Part shown: one piece after another, positions 9,017-18,059 of the stretch
Layout of the letters: every line of letters begins with the position of its first letter
How positions within the stretch are numbered: position 1 is the first letter of the stretch
Origin: Bradyrhizobium sp. B124
Lineage (GTDB): Bacteria > Pseudomonadota > Alphaproteobacteria > Rhizobiales > Xanthobacteraceae
Reading direction: 5' to 3'
DNA length: 64,000 nt
Assembly: GCF_038967635.1 (NCBI RefSeq)
Contig: NZ_CP152413.1
Location: 4,216,001 to 4,280,000, forward strand
Translations under genes and position numbers: made by a program
The notes under the pieces: generated by a model
The model's input: the letters and a program-made list of their open reading frames with translations, nothing else
The model's database searches: none
Told to the model about the DNA's origin: nothing

Positions 9017-9484
9017 GTGCAAACGAAAACGAAGCGGCGCTCGGTGGAAAAGCAAAAAGAAGCTGCACAGTCATACAGGCTGGATGACGCACCGGGCTTC
9101 TTGCTGCGCGTCGCGCTCCGTACTCACACAGCCATCTTTGCCGCGAAGATGATTGAAGAATTGACGGCGCCCCAATTCTCAACGCTGGCGAAATTGAGGG
9201 AGGTCGGACCTTGTTCGCAAAACCATTTGGGACGCCTGATACACTACGACTCAGCTACCATTACCGGCGTTATTAATCGTCTCAAATTACGCGGCCTTAT
9301 AACGAGTTCCGAGGATCCTTTGGATCCGCGACGGCGGGAGGTCGATTTGACCGACAAGGGCAGACGAGTGGCGGACGCCGCAATCGAAACGGTCGGTGAG
9401 ATTTCAAGCGAGACGTTCGCTCCCTTGACCCGGGAAGAATTTCGAACACTTACCGAAATCCTCAAGAAGATCATACGCCGCTGA
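9017..9484 (+). CDS. nicR: MarR-family transcriptional regulator, NicR-like
   Basis: 155-residue winged-helix regulator starting at GTG. The recognition region reads CSQNHLGRL then ATITGVINRLKLRGLI, and the wing is DPRRREVDLTDKG. The VGPCSQNHLGRL stretch resembles P. putida NicR, which represses nic genes and is released by 6-hydroxynicotinate. It is divergent from the nicotinate hydroxylase operon, the usual place for a local repressor. The effector is inferred. A few codons near the N-terminus are lysine-rich (TKTKRR), so the exact start is less certain. Confidence 0.85.
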   Translation: MQTKTKRRSVEKQKEAAQSYRLDDAPGFLLRVALRTHTAIFAAKMIEELTAPQFSTLAKLREVGPCSQNHLGRLIHYDSATITGVINRLKLRGLITSSEDPLDPRRREVDLTDKGRRVADAAIETVGEISSETFAPLTREEFRTLTEILKKIIRR

Positions 9485-9543
9485 GCCCGTGCCCGTCCGG
9501 GGTCGAGGATTTGCGCCTGATCCGGCACGCGATGCCGCCTCCG

Positions 9544-9573
9544 AAAAAAATCGGCGGCCCACAGGCCGCCGAT
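9544..9573 (-). terminator. rho-independent terminator of the binding-protein gene
   Basis: Read on the minus strand, an ATCGGCGGCC / GGCCGCCGAT stem with a four-base loop is followed by a run of seven T. It starts 20 bases after the stop at 9594, so it ends the minus-strand transcript of the binding protein; on the plus strand it lies 60 bases beyond the marR stop but lacks a T tract. Confidence 0.85.
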
Positions 9574-9593
9574 TGGATCGCAGAACTCAGCAA

Positions 9594-10751
9594 CTAGCCC
9601 GCAGGCCCCGCGACCTCCAGGATTGGGCCGAACAGCTCCCAGCGTTCGCCGTTGAACCGCGTCATCTGCAACCGTTTGTGGAGGCGGTAGTCGGTCGGCG
9701 AGGTGTCGATCGTGATCCCGGGCAGCGCGAGGTCGCCCGTGACATTCTTGAGCGAGGCCGCCTGCTTCATGACGTTCTCGCGCGTCAGGTCGTCGCCGCA
9801 CTGCTGCAACACGTGGACCAGAAGCTGTGCCGCACTGTAGGCATAGGTGTTGAAGTTCGAGCTCTTGTCCCCGTCCGGATCGTACTTCTCCATGAAGGCC
9901 AGATAGCGCTTTATGCCCGGATCGTCCTTCCATTGCGGATCGAGCGGCTCCTTGCCGTAATTGGTGCTGATGAGACCCTTGGCGTTTTCAGGCCCGGCCG
10001 GTTTCAGGACGCTGCCGACCGAGCTAGCCTTCATGTCGACGATCTGGACCGGATGCCACCCGATCTCAGCGGTCTTCTTGATTGCCTGCGCCGTCTGCTT
10101 CGGGGTGGCGGCGATGAAGAACAGGTCGGCGCCGGCATCCTTGATCCTGAGGACTTGCGAGTCGACGGCCGGATCGGTCACCTCGTAGGCAGCTTCCGCG
10201 ACCACCATCTTGGCGGCATTGTCTCCGAGCCCCGCCTTGATGCCGTTCAGATAATCCTTGCCGAAGTCGTCATTCTGATAAAGCACGCCGATCCTGGCGT
10301 CCGGATGCTCCTTCAGGATGAACTGGCCGTAGATGCGCCCCTCGACAAAGTTGTTCGGGTCATAGCCCATGGTCCACGGAAAGTCTTTCGGATCGGAGAA
10401 CCTCGAGGCGCTGGCGGCCGCGAACAGCTGTGGCACCTTCCTGGAATTGAGATATTTCTGCACGGCTGCGTTCGAAGGCGTGCCGAGGATCTGGAAAGTC
10501 AGGAGCACCTCGTCGCTCTCAATGAGCTTGCGCACCTGCTCCACCGCCTTCGGCGGCGAATAGGCGTCGTCATACTGAATCAGGTTGATCTTGCGGCCGT
10601 TGATACCGCCCTGATCGTTGATCATCTTGAAATAGGCGGCCTCTGTCTTGCCGATCGAGGCATAGGCCGATGCCGGCCCCGAGAATGGCATGGTCTGACC
10701 GACCTTGATCTCCGCATCGCTGGCGCCGGGGTCGCGCCAACCGATTTGCAC
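9594..10751 (-). CDS. branched-chain amino acid-type ABC transporter substrate-binding protein, N-terminally truncated
   Basis: 385 residues of the type I periplasmic binding fold (Peripla_BP_6): DAEIKVGQTMPFSGPAS at the very start, then NDQGGINGRKINLIQYDD, YQNDDFGKDYLNG and RFNGERWELFGPI at the end. Family members carry a signal peptide of 20-30 residues before the DPGASD segment; here the only possible start is a GTG sixteen codons or fewer before the mature domain, followed by no hydrophobic stretch. The protein would stay in the cytosol. No permease or ATPase genes are nearby. The break in homology lies at about 10745, close to the recombinase remnant, so this is probably a gene truncated by integration or deletion. 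Confidence 0.75.
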   Translation of the reverse strand: MQIGWRDPGASDAEIKVGQTMPFSGPASAYASIGKTEAAYFKMINDQGGINGRKINLIQYDDAYSPPKAVEQVRKLIESDEVLLTFQILGTPSNAAVQKYLNSRKVPQLFAAASASRFSDPKDFPWTMGYDPNNFVEGRIYGQFILKEHPDARIGVLYQNDDFGKDYLNGIKAGLGDNAAKMVVAEAAYEVTDPAVDSQVLRIKDAGADLFFIAATPKQTAQAIKKTAEIGWHPVQIVDMKASSVGSVLKPAGPENAKGLISTNYGKEPLDPQWKDDPGIKRYLAFMEKYDPDGDKSSNFNTYAYSAAQLLVHVLQQCGDDLTRENVMKQAASLKNVTGDLALPGITIDTSPTDYRLHKRLQMTRFNGERWELFGPILEVAGPAG

Positions 10752-11038
10752 GCCACGCTTTCTGATTGTACGGCAGAAAGTATTCTGAGCTTCCGGCGGA
10801 ATGCGCGCGGATTCATGCTTCGCACATGGATAGAGATAGTATCAGCATTGGTGGCGCGGTTCGCCCTCATGAACCTAAGTTCTTCCGAGCTTTTGATCGT
10901 TCGATCATGCTGTGCATCTGCGAGCGAGCAGTTTGATCGTGCGTCCCAGAATTCCCAAATTACCCTTGCAGTTGATTCCGGACGAGGCGATTCTACGCCT
11001 TGCACGGGCATTGGCACGCCAGGCGGCAAGGGAAGATC

Positions 11039-12700
11039 ATGAACGAGATCAGGCCAGCATCGAAACTGTCAATAAAGAAAGCGGTGATCTACGCCCGGTT
11101 CTCGACCGACCCGCAAAACGAAAGATCGATCGAGGACCAAATCGCGCTCTGTCGAGGCTACGCCTCGCGCGAGGGCATAAACATCATCGAAGTGTATGAG
11201 GATAGAGCCCGTTCTGGCGGCTCCATCATGGGACGGGGTGGCTTGCTTCGTCTATTGGATCAAGCAAGAGACCTGTCTTTCAATGTCGTGGTCGTCGAGG
11301 CTCTCGATCGCCTCTCGCGCGATATGGAAGACCTCGCTGGTATCCATAAGCGGCTTTCATTCCTCGGTATTGAAATACGAGCGGTCCATGAAGGCGTCGT
11401 AAACACAGTCCTGGTCGGACTTCGCGGGCTGGTGGGTCAGCTGTATCGCGAGGACAACGCTCACAAGGTGCGCAGAGGTCTGGCGGGTCGCGTCGGCCAA
11501 GGCCTCAATGCAGGCGGGAGGGCCTACGGCTATGCTCCCGCCGTCGGCGAGAAGGGCAAGCGGATCATTGTCGAAGCTGAAGCTAACATCGTCCAGCGCA
11601 TTTTCGAAGAATACGTTGCTGGTAGGACGCCTCGTGAAATCGCCTACGATCTGAACAATGAAGGCATATCGCCGCCACGCGGGCGCGCATGGAACGCCTC
11701 GACAATTAATGGCAATATGCAGCGTGGCACAGGCATACTCTAGAACGGACTCTACGCGGGGCGCCTCGTCTGGAATAAAGTGAGGATGGTCAAAGATCCT
11801 GACACCGGAAAGCGACTGTCGCGTCCGAACGCCAAGAACGACTGGCAGGCCACGGACGTGCCGGACCTTCGCATTATCTCTCAAGAGCTGTTTGACGCCG
11901 CGCAGAGTCGCAAGCAGGCGCGCGGCAATACCCATCCGAATTATCAGAGGCGGCCGCGCCACATGCTGTCGGGCCTCCTCCGCTGCGGAGCATGCGGGTC
12001 AGGAATGTCAACGAACGGCAGGGATAAGTCGGAACGTATTCGCATCCGCTGTTCAGCCGCCACGGAGAGTGGTGTGTGTCGCGATGCAAAGACATTTTAT
12101 CTCACAGCGGTGGAGAGTGCAGTTCTTGCCGGGTTGGAGGCCGAGATGCGGCATCCAAGCGTGATCGCTGAGTACGTGCACACTTATCACGAAGAGCGGA
12201 AACGTCTCTCAGCCAAGGCGAACGCTAAACGGGCTCACCTTGAAATGCGGCTCGGCGAGCTCAATCGCGAGATTAGCCGGCTCGTCGACGCGATAGCAAA
12301 AGGGCACGGTGACCCAGCGGTGCTCGGTCCGCGCTCAAGCGCCTTAGACGAAGAGCGAAAGCAGGTAGCAAACGAGCTGAACGCCGAACCTGCTGTTGGC
12401 GATGTTATCTCGCTCCACCCGGCGGTACTGGCGCGCTATGAGCAACAACTCGTCCATCTTCAGGACGCTTTGTCCAAGGGCGTGAATGCTGGGGATTCTG
12501 AGGCAGCGGAAGCAGTCAGGGATCTCGTTGAGACCGTAACGGTATTTCGAAACGGCTCGCATCCAGGCGGGGTCACCGTTGAGATTGTGGGACGTTTGAA
12601 CGCACTGCTGGGTGAGCAGGCCTACCCCCACAACGTCCGAGGAGTGTGGGGAAAGATGGTAGCGGGAGAGGGACTCGAACCCCCGACCCCAGGATTATGA
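11039..12700 (+). pseudogene. large serine recombinase interrupted by an in-frame amber codon
   Basis: One continuous reading frame of 553 codons apart from a TAG at 11741-11743. The resolvase domain starts AVIYARFSTDPQNERSIEDQ, where the Ser of YARFS is the nucleophile, and includes EALDRLSRDMEDL. The recombinase domain follows (GRAYGYAP, IVQRIFEEYVAGRTPREIA), then the amber codon, then a zinc ribbon (LRCGACGSGMS ... RCSAATESGVC) and a coiled coil near 12190-12400. The stop sits in the conserved GIL-x-NGLYAGRLVW motif, so one base change (for example GAG to TAG) explains it. The final fourteen codons are antisense to the tRNA gene at 12657. ATG at 11039 with GGGAAG upstream is the start. It is probably the decayed integrase of an element that used this tRNA as its target. 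Confidence 0.88.
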
Positions 12701-12733
12701 TTCCCGTGCTCTAACCAGCTGAGCTACCCCGCC
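12657..12733 (-). tRNA. tRNA-Met (CAT anticodon)
   Basis: A complete cloverleaf with encoded CCA: acceptor GGCGGGG paired with TCCCGCT (two G-T pairs), D arm GCTC/GAGC, anticodon stem CGGGA/TCCTG with loop ATCATAA (anticodon CAT), and T arm GGGGG-TTCGAGT-CCCTC. It lacks the C1-A72 mismatch and the GGG/CCC anticodon pairs of initiator tRNA, so elongator Met is likely; a lysidine-modified Ile-2 tRNA has the same anticodon and cannot be fully excluded. The serine recombinase frame enters its 3' half antisense. Confidence 0.93.
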
Positions 12734-12848
12734 ATGGGCTCGCGATCGGCGGCGTAGAGCCGCGGGTGCGAACGCGCGGCATATAAAGAGTGGCACGCAC
12801 GCCTGTCAAGCAAACCCGGACGAGACCGCAAACCATTGCAGATAGAGG

Positions 12849-13205
12849 CTATTTTGGCCTCACCGAGGGGTCGCCACCGGGGCTGCCGGGCGGCGGAATC
12901 ACCGGCGTGTTGCCGCCTTGCGGGGTCGGCGCACGCATTTCGGGGTCGACGCCGGCCGGCGGACACAGCACGCCGTCGGATCTGGCGAGCTTGTCGCCCA
13001 AAGCCTGCCCGGTGGTGGTTCCTTCCGGAACCGCAACACCCGGATGCGAAGGCTGCTGCGGCGCGCAATTCGCGGCGGCGCGCTGCGGCGCCGGCGGCGC
13101 CGTCTGTGCCGGCGGCGTGGCGGGCGTCGGCGGCGCCTGCGCCGCGGCAACGACGGGCGCCATGATCAGGGCGCAGGATAAAGCGAGCGTTCGATTGATC
13201 CTCAT
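12849..13205 (-). CDS. small secreted proline/alanine-rich protein of unknown function
   Basis: 118 residues starting MRINRTLALSCALIMAPVV, a typical Sec signal peptide with cleavage probably after AAAQA. The mature part is very rich in Pro, Ala, Gln and Gly and has two cysteines about 40 residues apart (ANCAPQ and VLCPPAG). There are no catalytic motifs. The ATG at 13205 is preferred over an upstream in-frame start because the signal peptide then begins at residue 1. Its neighbours on the same strand are pmtA and mnmA. Function unknown. Confidence 0.65.
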   Translation of the reverse strand: MRINRTLALSCALIMAPVVAAAQAPPTPATPPAQTAPPAPQRAAANCAPQQPSHPGVAVPEGTTTGQALGDKLARSDGVLCPPAGVDPEMRAPTPQGGNTPVIPPPGSPGGDPSVRPK

Positions 13206-13257
13206 GACGAGAAAACCGTGACGACGCGCCGATGTTCCAGTCAAAATCGCCGCAGCC

Positions 13258-13896
13258 TCACGATTTGCGGAAGCGGATCAGCGAGAAATGCCCCATCGGC
13301 GGCATCGGCCGCCGTTCCGCAAGGCTGACGCCGCCATGCTTCGCGGCCCAATTGGTCAGCCGCTCCCACGGAAATTCCGGACGCCAGCCGAGCCGCCGCG
13401 CCAGCGGCGCGAAGGCGAGCTCGAAGATGCGGCGCGGGCCGCTCTCGGCGCCGATGTGATTGACCAGGATCAGCTCGCCGCCCGGCTTCAGCACGCGGAT
13501 GAAATCATCCAGCGTGGCTTCGGGATCGGGCACTGCGGTGATGACGTATTGCGCGACCACCGCGTCGAAGAATGAATCCGGAAATGCGAGGTGCTTGGCG
13601 TCCATCACCGCCAGCGTCTCGACATTGCTGAGGCCCAGCGCGCGCACGCGCTTGAGCGCCCGCCGCAGCATCGGCTCGGAAATATCGACGCCGCACAGCT
13701 TTGTGGTGCGCGCATATTCCGACAGCGACAGCCCGGTCCCGACGCCGACGTCGAGCACGCGTCCGCCGATCCGGTCGGCCTCCGCGATCGTCGACTGACG
13801 GCCCTGATCGAACACCTTGCCGAACACGAGATCGTAGATCGGTGCCCAGCGGCCATACGCCTTTTCGACCCCCTCGCGGTCGATGTCCCCAGCCAT
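13258..13896 (-). CDS. pmtA: phosphatidylethanolamine N-methyltransferase, Rhodobacter-type PmtA
   Basis: 212-residue class I SAM-dependent methyltransferase. It begins VEKAYGRWAPIYDLVFGKVF, a signature of this phospholipid methyltransferase branch, then SAM motif I VLDVGVGTGLSL near residue 50, VDISEPMLRRA, and the post-I motif LAVMDAKHLAFPDSFFD; LKPGGELILVNH closes the Rossmann core. It would methylate phosphatidylethanolamine stepwise towards phosphatidylcholine at the membrane. Bradyrhizobium needs phosphatidylcholine for efficient symbiosis and has several such enzymes, so the exact product is not certain. The ATG at 13896 has GGGG-rich ribosome-site sequence and matches the family N-terminus. 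Confidence 0.82.
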   Translation of the reverse strand: MAGDIDREGVEKAYGRWAPIYDLVFGKVFDQGRQSTIAEADRIGGRVLDVGVGTGLSLSEYARTTKLCGVDISEPMLRRALKRVRALGLSNVETLAVMDAKHLAFPDSFFDAVVAQYVITAVPDPEATLDDFIRVLKPGGELILVNHIGAESGPRRIFELAFAPLARRLGWRPEFPWERLTNWAAKHGGVSLAERRPMPPMGHFSLIRFRKS

Positions 13897-13921
13897 TCCC
13901 CTGCCCCGATGCTTCTTCTGT

Positions 13922-15118
13922 CTAGCCGCGAACCGCTTCCGCGAGCGGCGCCATCGCATCCTGCGTCGCGGCCCGCGCCATGCGGCTCGCGCTCGCACTT
14001 CTGATGAAGCCGCCGCCGAGCACACGCGCCTGCCCGGAGGCCGCGTCGTAGAACACGCAGGCCTGGCCGGGCGACACGCCCTCCTCGCCCGCGACGAGCT
14101 CGACCTCATAGCCGCCATCCGTGGCGCGCAACCATGCCGGCTGCGGCGCGCGCGTCGAACGCACGCGGACATAGATCTCGATACCCTCGCCGATCACGCG
14201 GTCCAGCGCGCCGTTGCCGATCCAGTTGACGTCGCGCAGCGCGATGCGATCCATCCGCAGCGCCTCGCGCGGCCCGACCACGACCCGGCGCGTCGCCGCG
14301 TCGAGCTTGACCACATAGAGCGGATGGCCCGAGGCGATGCCGAGGCCCTTGCGCTGGCCGACGGTGAAATGAACGATGCCCTGGTGCTGGCCGATGACGT
14401 TGCCGGCGAGATCGACGATGTCGCCGGGCGCGATCGCATTCGGCTTCAGCCGTCCGATGATGTCGGTGTAGCGGCCGGTCGGCACGAAGCAGATGTCCTG
14501 GCTGTCCTGCTTGTCAGCGACCTCGAGATCGAAGCGCCGCGCCAGCTCGCGGGTCTGCGGCTTGGTCATGTCGCCGAGCGGGAAGCGGAGGAAGTCGAGC
14601 TGCTCGCGCGTGGTCGCGAACAGGAAATAGCTCTGGTCGCGATCGGCATCCGCCGCGCAAGTCAGCGAGCGCGATCCGTCGGCAAGCCGACGCGAGGCGA
14701 CGTAATGTCCGGTAGCGAGCGCCTGCGCGCCGAGCTCGCGCGAGGTCGAGAGCAGATCGCGGAACTTGACCGAACGGTTGCACTCAATGCACGGCACCGG
14801 CGTCTCGCCGAGCGCGTAGCTGTCGGCGAAATTGTCGATCACGGATTGCTTGAAGCGGCTTTCGTAATCGAGCACATAATGCGGGATGCCGATCCGCTCC
14901 GCCACATTGCGCGCATCGTGAATGTCGCGGCCGGCGCAGCAGGCGCCCTTGCGATGGGTCGCGGCACCATGGTCGTAGAGCTGCAGCGTGATCCCGACCA
15001 CGTCATAGCCCTGCGACTTCAACAGCGCAGCCGTCACCGACGAGTCGACGCCGCCGGACATGGCAACGACGATCCGTGTGTCTTCAGGGCGGCCTTCAAG
15101 ATCCAGACTGTTGAGCAT
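13922..15118 (-). CDS. mnmA: tRNA-specific 2-thiouridylase MnmA
   Basis: 398 residues. The PP-loop [15 protein letters not shown] is near residue 20; catalytic cysteines are in [12 protein letters not shown] near residue 115 and [11 protein letters not shown] near residue 215. The TATGHY-like motif is ALATGHYVA, and the C-terminal region has [10 protein letters not shown]. The enzyme thiolates U34 of tRNA-Lys, -Glu and -Gln using sulfur relayed by IscS/Tus proteins. The ATG at 15118 was chosen over a GTG at 15139. It lies 25 bases upstream of pmtA and may be cotranscribed with it. Confidence 0.95.
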   Translation of the reverse strand: MLNSLDLEGRPEDTRIVVAMSGGVDSSVTAALLKSQGYDVVGITLQLYDHGAATHRKGACCAGRDIHDARNVAERIGIPHYVLDYESRFKQSVIDNFADSYALGETPVPCIECNRSVKFRDLLSTSRELGAQALATGHYVASRRLADGSRSLTCAADADRDQSYFLFATTREQLDFLRFPLGDMTKPQTRELARRFDLEVADKQDSQDICFVPTGRYTDIIGRLKPNAIAPGDIVDLAGNVIGQHQGIVHFTVGQRKGLGIASGHPLYVVKLDAATRRVVVGPREALRMDRIALRDVNWIGNGALDRVIGEGIEIYVRVRSTRAPQPAWLRATDGGYEVELVAGEEGVSPGQACVFYDAASGQARVLGGGFIRSASASRMARAATQDAMAPLAEAVRG

Positions 15119-15477
15119 CTCTAAGCGGTCATTGGTCACTGTCGCGGCGAGCTTATGCGCTCCGCGACGAAATTGGAAAAAGCCTTTGTCCAGAAAGCCT
15201 TAGAACGCGTCCAAGGCCGGTTCGGTCGGTTCGGGACGCGTCGGAGGCCACCTTTAATATAGGCCGTATTCCGGCGAAGCAATCCGGCGGAATCCGTGTC
15301 TTGCCGTGCGCGGACGGCAAATCTTGCCGCCGGGCAAAAAGGAGGCCTGTCCGGAACCCGTTCCAGGCCGCGCGCACGACTCTTAACCAATTGAAATAAC
15401 TTATCATTTGTCACGCTCCATGGTTGGCCCGCTCCTTGCTGACAATACGCCGGAAGTCTCATTTGCGAGGGTTGGCA
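15119..15477. other. intergenic region between mnmA and fliK
   Basis: About 359 bases separating divergent genes. It contains AT-richer sequence around 15375-15415, just upstream of fliK, with one TTAACC half-site at 15383, reminiscent of CtrA sites but without a second half. No gene or hairpin that I can support. Confidence 0.4.
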
Positions 15478-17073
15478 GTGGTCAGCGTGACGTCGGAAGC
15501 ATTGGCAAGCCGGTCTTTTCAGGGCTCGACGCCGCGATCGGCGCGGCCCGACCCCGCCCCGCAGGCGGGGAACGACGGCTTTGCCGCGCTGGTCGACAGC
15601 AATTCTGCGTCCACGAGCGACAACAACAGGTACGACGCCCAACCGGCGCCCGCGCGCCGGTCCGACGATTCGACCTCGACGACCGATGCACGCTCCCGCG
15701 ACACCAGCACGGCCCCCGACCGGACGTCGCGCGATTCCGGCAGCTCGCGCGACGACCACAAGGTCGATAGCGACAGCGACGCGCCGCCCAAGACCAAGTC
15801 GAAATCGAAATCGGACGACTCGAAGTCGAGCACCGATGCGCAATCCACCGGCGACAAGGCCACGACGCAAGCCGTGCCGCAGCCGGATCCAGCCAATGCG
15901 GCAGCGGCCAGCGCGGTGGTTGCCGTCCCCGTCGCCGCCGCACCGGCGACTGATCCGGCAGCGGCGACCGCGCCAGCCGGCCAGCCGGCCGCACCGCTTG
16001 CGATCGCGGCTGCCGCCATCGCGGCAAGCTCCGCCATCGCCGCCACCGGTGCGCCGGCCGGCAGCGGCGCGCCTGCCGGCGCCGACACCGCAACAGCGGC
16101 GACCACCGCGGCGAATGCCGACAAGGTCGCCAAGGCGGCTGGCGTCAAGACCGAGGGACAGGTCATCACGACGGATGCGGCAACGGTTTCCGGCGCAGCG
16201 ACGGCGACCGGCGATGCGACACTCGCCGCCACGGTTGCCGCCGGAACGCCCGCCACGAAGACGACGACGCAAGCCAAGACACAGGTGGCCGCAAAGGACG
16301 CGACCGCGACAACGCCAACCGACCAGGACGGCGCAACTCAAGGCAACGCCAACACCGCGCAGGCTGCTCCGACCACCATCGTTCCCGCAGCCACGCAGCC
16401 GGCGGCCGTTGCCGGCAAGGCGAAGGCCACCGCGAACGGCGCAGCCGATGCCATCAAGGCCGATGCAAGCGGCGACGGCAACGCCGCGCCGACGCCGACG
16501 GCCGGCGGCCACGCGGCTGCGCAGGCCCAGCTCACGACGCCCGATCCCGGCGCGCAGGCGGCGAACGCACTCCAGGCGCAACTGCCGACCAGCCAGACGA
16601 CGCCGTCTGCGACCGCGCAATTGACCGTGACCAACGCCGCGCAGACCGCCGCCGTGCCGCTCAGCGGGCTTGCGATGCAGATCGCCGCCTCCGCCAAGAG
16701 CGGCAAGAGCCGCTTCGAGATCCGGCTCGATCCCGCCGAGCTCGGCCGCATCGATGTCCGCATCGACGTCGATCGCAACGGCCAGGTGACCTCGCATCTC
16801 ACCGTCGAACGCCCGGAAACGCTGTCGATGCTGCGCCAGGACGCCAACCAGCTGCAGCGCGCGCTCGACAATGCCGGCCTGTCGACCGGCAATGGCGGAT
16901 TGCAGTTCAGCCTGCGCGACCAGTCGCAGTCGGGCCAGAACAACAACGGCCAGTCCAATCCGAACGCCCATCGTTTGATCGTCACTGAGGAGGACAGCGT
17001 CCCCGCCGCAGCGGCGGGCCGCTCCTATGGCCGCGCAACCGGCGCCCTCGGCGGCGTCGATATCAGAGTGTAA
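15478..17073 (+). CDS. fliK: flagellar hook-length control protein FliK-like
   Basis: About 531 residues. The first 400 are low-complexity Ala/Thr/Pro/Asp-rich sequence, typical of the molecular-ruler part of FliK. The conserved C-terminal Flg_hook domain is FEIRLDPAELGRIDVRIDV near residue 410, followed by LTVERPETLSMLRQDANQLQRALDNAGL. It is secreted by the flagellar export apparatus, measures hook length and switches export specificity. The GTG at 15478 with GAGG upstream is preferred; an earlier ATG at 15424 adds 18 residues without family character. flgD follows after ten bases, so the two are one transcript. Confidence 0.87.
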   Translation: MVSVTSEALASRSFQGSTPRSARPDPAPQAGNDGFAALVDSNSASTSDNNRYDAQPAPARRSDDSTSTTDARSRDTSTAPDRTSRDSGSSRDDHKVDSDSDAPPKTKSKSKSDDSKSSTDAQSTGDKATTQAVPQPDPANAAAASAVVAVPVAAAPATDPAAATAPAGQPAAPLAIAAAAIAASSAIAATGAPAGSGAPAGADTATAATTAANADKVAKAAGVKTEGQVITTDAATVSGAATATGDATLAATVAAGTPATKTTTQAKTQVAAKDATATTPTDQDGATQGNANTAQAAPTTIVPAATQPAAVAGKAKATANGAADAIKADASGDGNAAPTPTAGGHAAAQAQLTTPDPGAQAANALQAQLPTSQTTPSATAQLTVTNAAQTAAVPLSGLAMQIAASAKSGKSRFEIRLDPAELGRIDVRIDVDRNGQVTSHLTVERPETLSMLRQDANQLQRALDNAGLSTGNGGLQFSLRDQSQSGQNNNGQSNPNAHRLIVTEEDSVPAAAAGRSYGRATGALGGVDIRV

Positions 17074-17083
17074 GGAGTTCACC

Positions 17084-17803
17084 ATGGCAGTCGACGCAAC
17101 CATGCCGACGCCGGTCGTCTCAGCACCGGGCACCAGCAACGGAACGAGCTCCGGAAGCGGCAGCAGCACCGGCAGCGGCCTGACGACCTCGTCGCAGGGC
17201 ATCGCCGACAATTTCCAGACCTTCCTGACGCTGCTGACCACGCAGTTGCAGCATCAGAACCCGCTCGACCCGCTCGACACCAACCAGTTCACCCAGCAGC
17301 TCGTGCAGTTCGCCGGCGTCGAGCAGCAGCTGAAATCCAACGATCAGCTCAAGCAGCTGATCGCGATCGAGAAGAGCGCGCAATCGACCCAGGCGCTGGT
17401 CTATGTCGGCAACACGGTCGCGGTCGACGGCAGCAAGACGCAGTTCAACAAATCCGCGACCTGGAATCTGGTGTCGCCGCAAGCCACCAGCGCCACCATC
17501 ACGATCACCAGCGCGTCCGGCCAGACCGCCTATTCCGGCAATTTCAACCTGAAGCAGGGCAATGCCAGCTTCGTCTGGGACGGCAAGGGCACGGACGGCA
17601 CGCAATGGCCGGCCGGCACCTACACGCTGACCGCGACCGGCAAGGATTCCAAGGGCAACGACCTCGCCATCTCGACCGAGATTCAGGGCGTCGTCGACTC
17701 CGTCGACCTGACCGCCTCCCCGCCGCTGCTCTCGATCGGCGGCCAGACCTATACCACCGACAAGATCAAGCGCGTGGTGCGCGGCGCGACGGGCAGCAGC
17801 TAA
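17084..17803 (+). CDS. flgD: flagellar hook capping (scaffolding) protein FlgD
   Basis: 239 residues. After a Ser/Gly/Thr-rich leader comes the FlgD core FQTFLTLLTTQLQHQNPLDPLDTNQFTQQLVQF (split here: FQTFLTLLTTQLQ, NPLDPLDTNQFTQQLVQ) near residues 40-75. The FlgD Ig-like/tudor part follows, with FVWDGKGTDGTQWPAGTYT near residue 165. It caps the growing hook and guides FlgE assembly. The start ATG at 17084 has AAGGAG seven bases upstream. It pairs with fliK, the usual arrangement in Alphaproteobacteria. Confidence 0.93.
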   Translation: MAVDATMPTPVVSAPGTSNGTSSGSGSSTGSGLTTSSQGIADNFQTFLTLLTTQLQHQNPLDPLDTNQFTQQLVQFAGVEQQLKSNDQLKQLIAIEKSAQSTQALVYVGNTVAVDGSKTQFNKSATWNLVSPQATSATITITSASGQTAYSGNFNLKQGNASFVWDGKGTDGTQWPAGTYTLTATGKDSKGNDLAISTEIQGVVDSVDLTASPPLLSIGGQTYTTDKIKRVVRGATGSS

Positions 17804-17898
17804 GCTAAGGCTTCGCTGCATCCAACCAATCCGGGCGTTCAGCTTCGCGGGAATTGCGCGTGCGCTTTTGCGCGTCGCGAGTTGCCGCATACACACCT

Positions 17899-18024
17899 GT
17901 CGTCCCTGCATTCGGAAGCAGGGACCCATACTCCGCGGCGGGTGTTGTTGACGGGACTCGTCATAGCAGCAACGCACAACAAAGAACTTCGGTGGTTATG
18001 GGTCCCTGCTTTCGCAGGGACGAC
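17899..18024. repeat. palindromic intergenic repeat, family A, copy 1
   Basis: Inverted repeat about 126 bases long. The arms run from GTCGTCCCTG...GGACCCATA on the left to TATGGGTCC...CAGGGACGAC on the right, each arm containing a small hairpin of its own. The same design recurs at 18184-18305 and 38920-39040. It lies downstream of flgD in a non-coding stretch of 863 bases (17804-18666) that is otherwise empty of genes. Confidence 0.75.
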
Positions 18025-18059
18025 ACTGAGTGTGTGACGCGATCTCGGGCAAGTTCGGT

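Noticed and set aside
12650..12733. The possibility that the tRNA is an initiator tRNA
   Set aside because: It has a G1-T72 pair and lacks the three G-C anticodon-stem pairs of initiator tRNA.
13883..15124. A 413-codon plus-strand frame
   Set aside because: Antisense of mnmA, whose catalytic motifs are complete on the other strand.
15375..15400. A TTAACC site upstream of fliK as a CtrA box
   Set aside because: Only one half-site; no second TTAA at an 11-base step.
15136..17241. A 701-codon frame on the minus strand opposite fliK and flgD
   Set aside because: Its product is Gly/Arg/Ala-rich without domains, while the plus strand encodes a recognisable FliK C-terminal domain. High GC at third positions opens the antisense frame.
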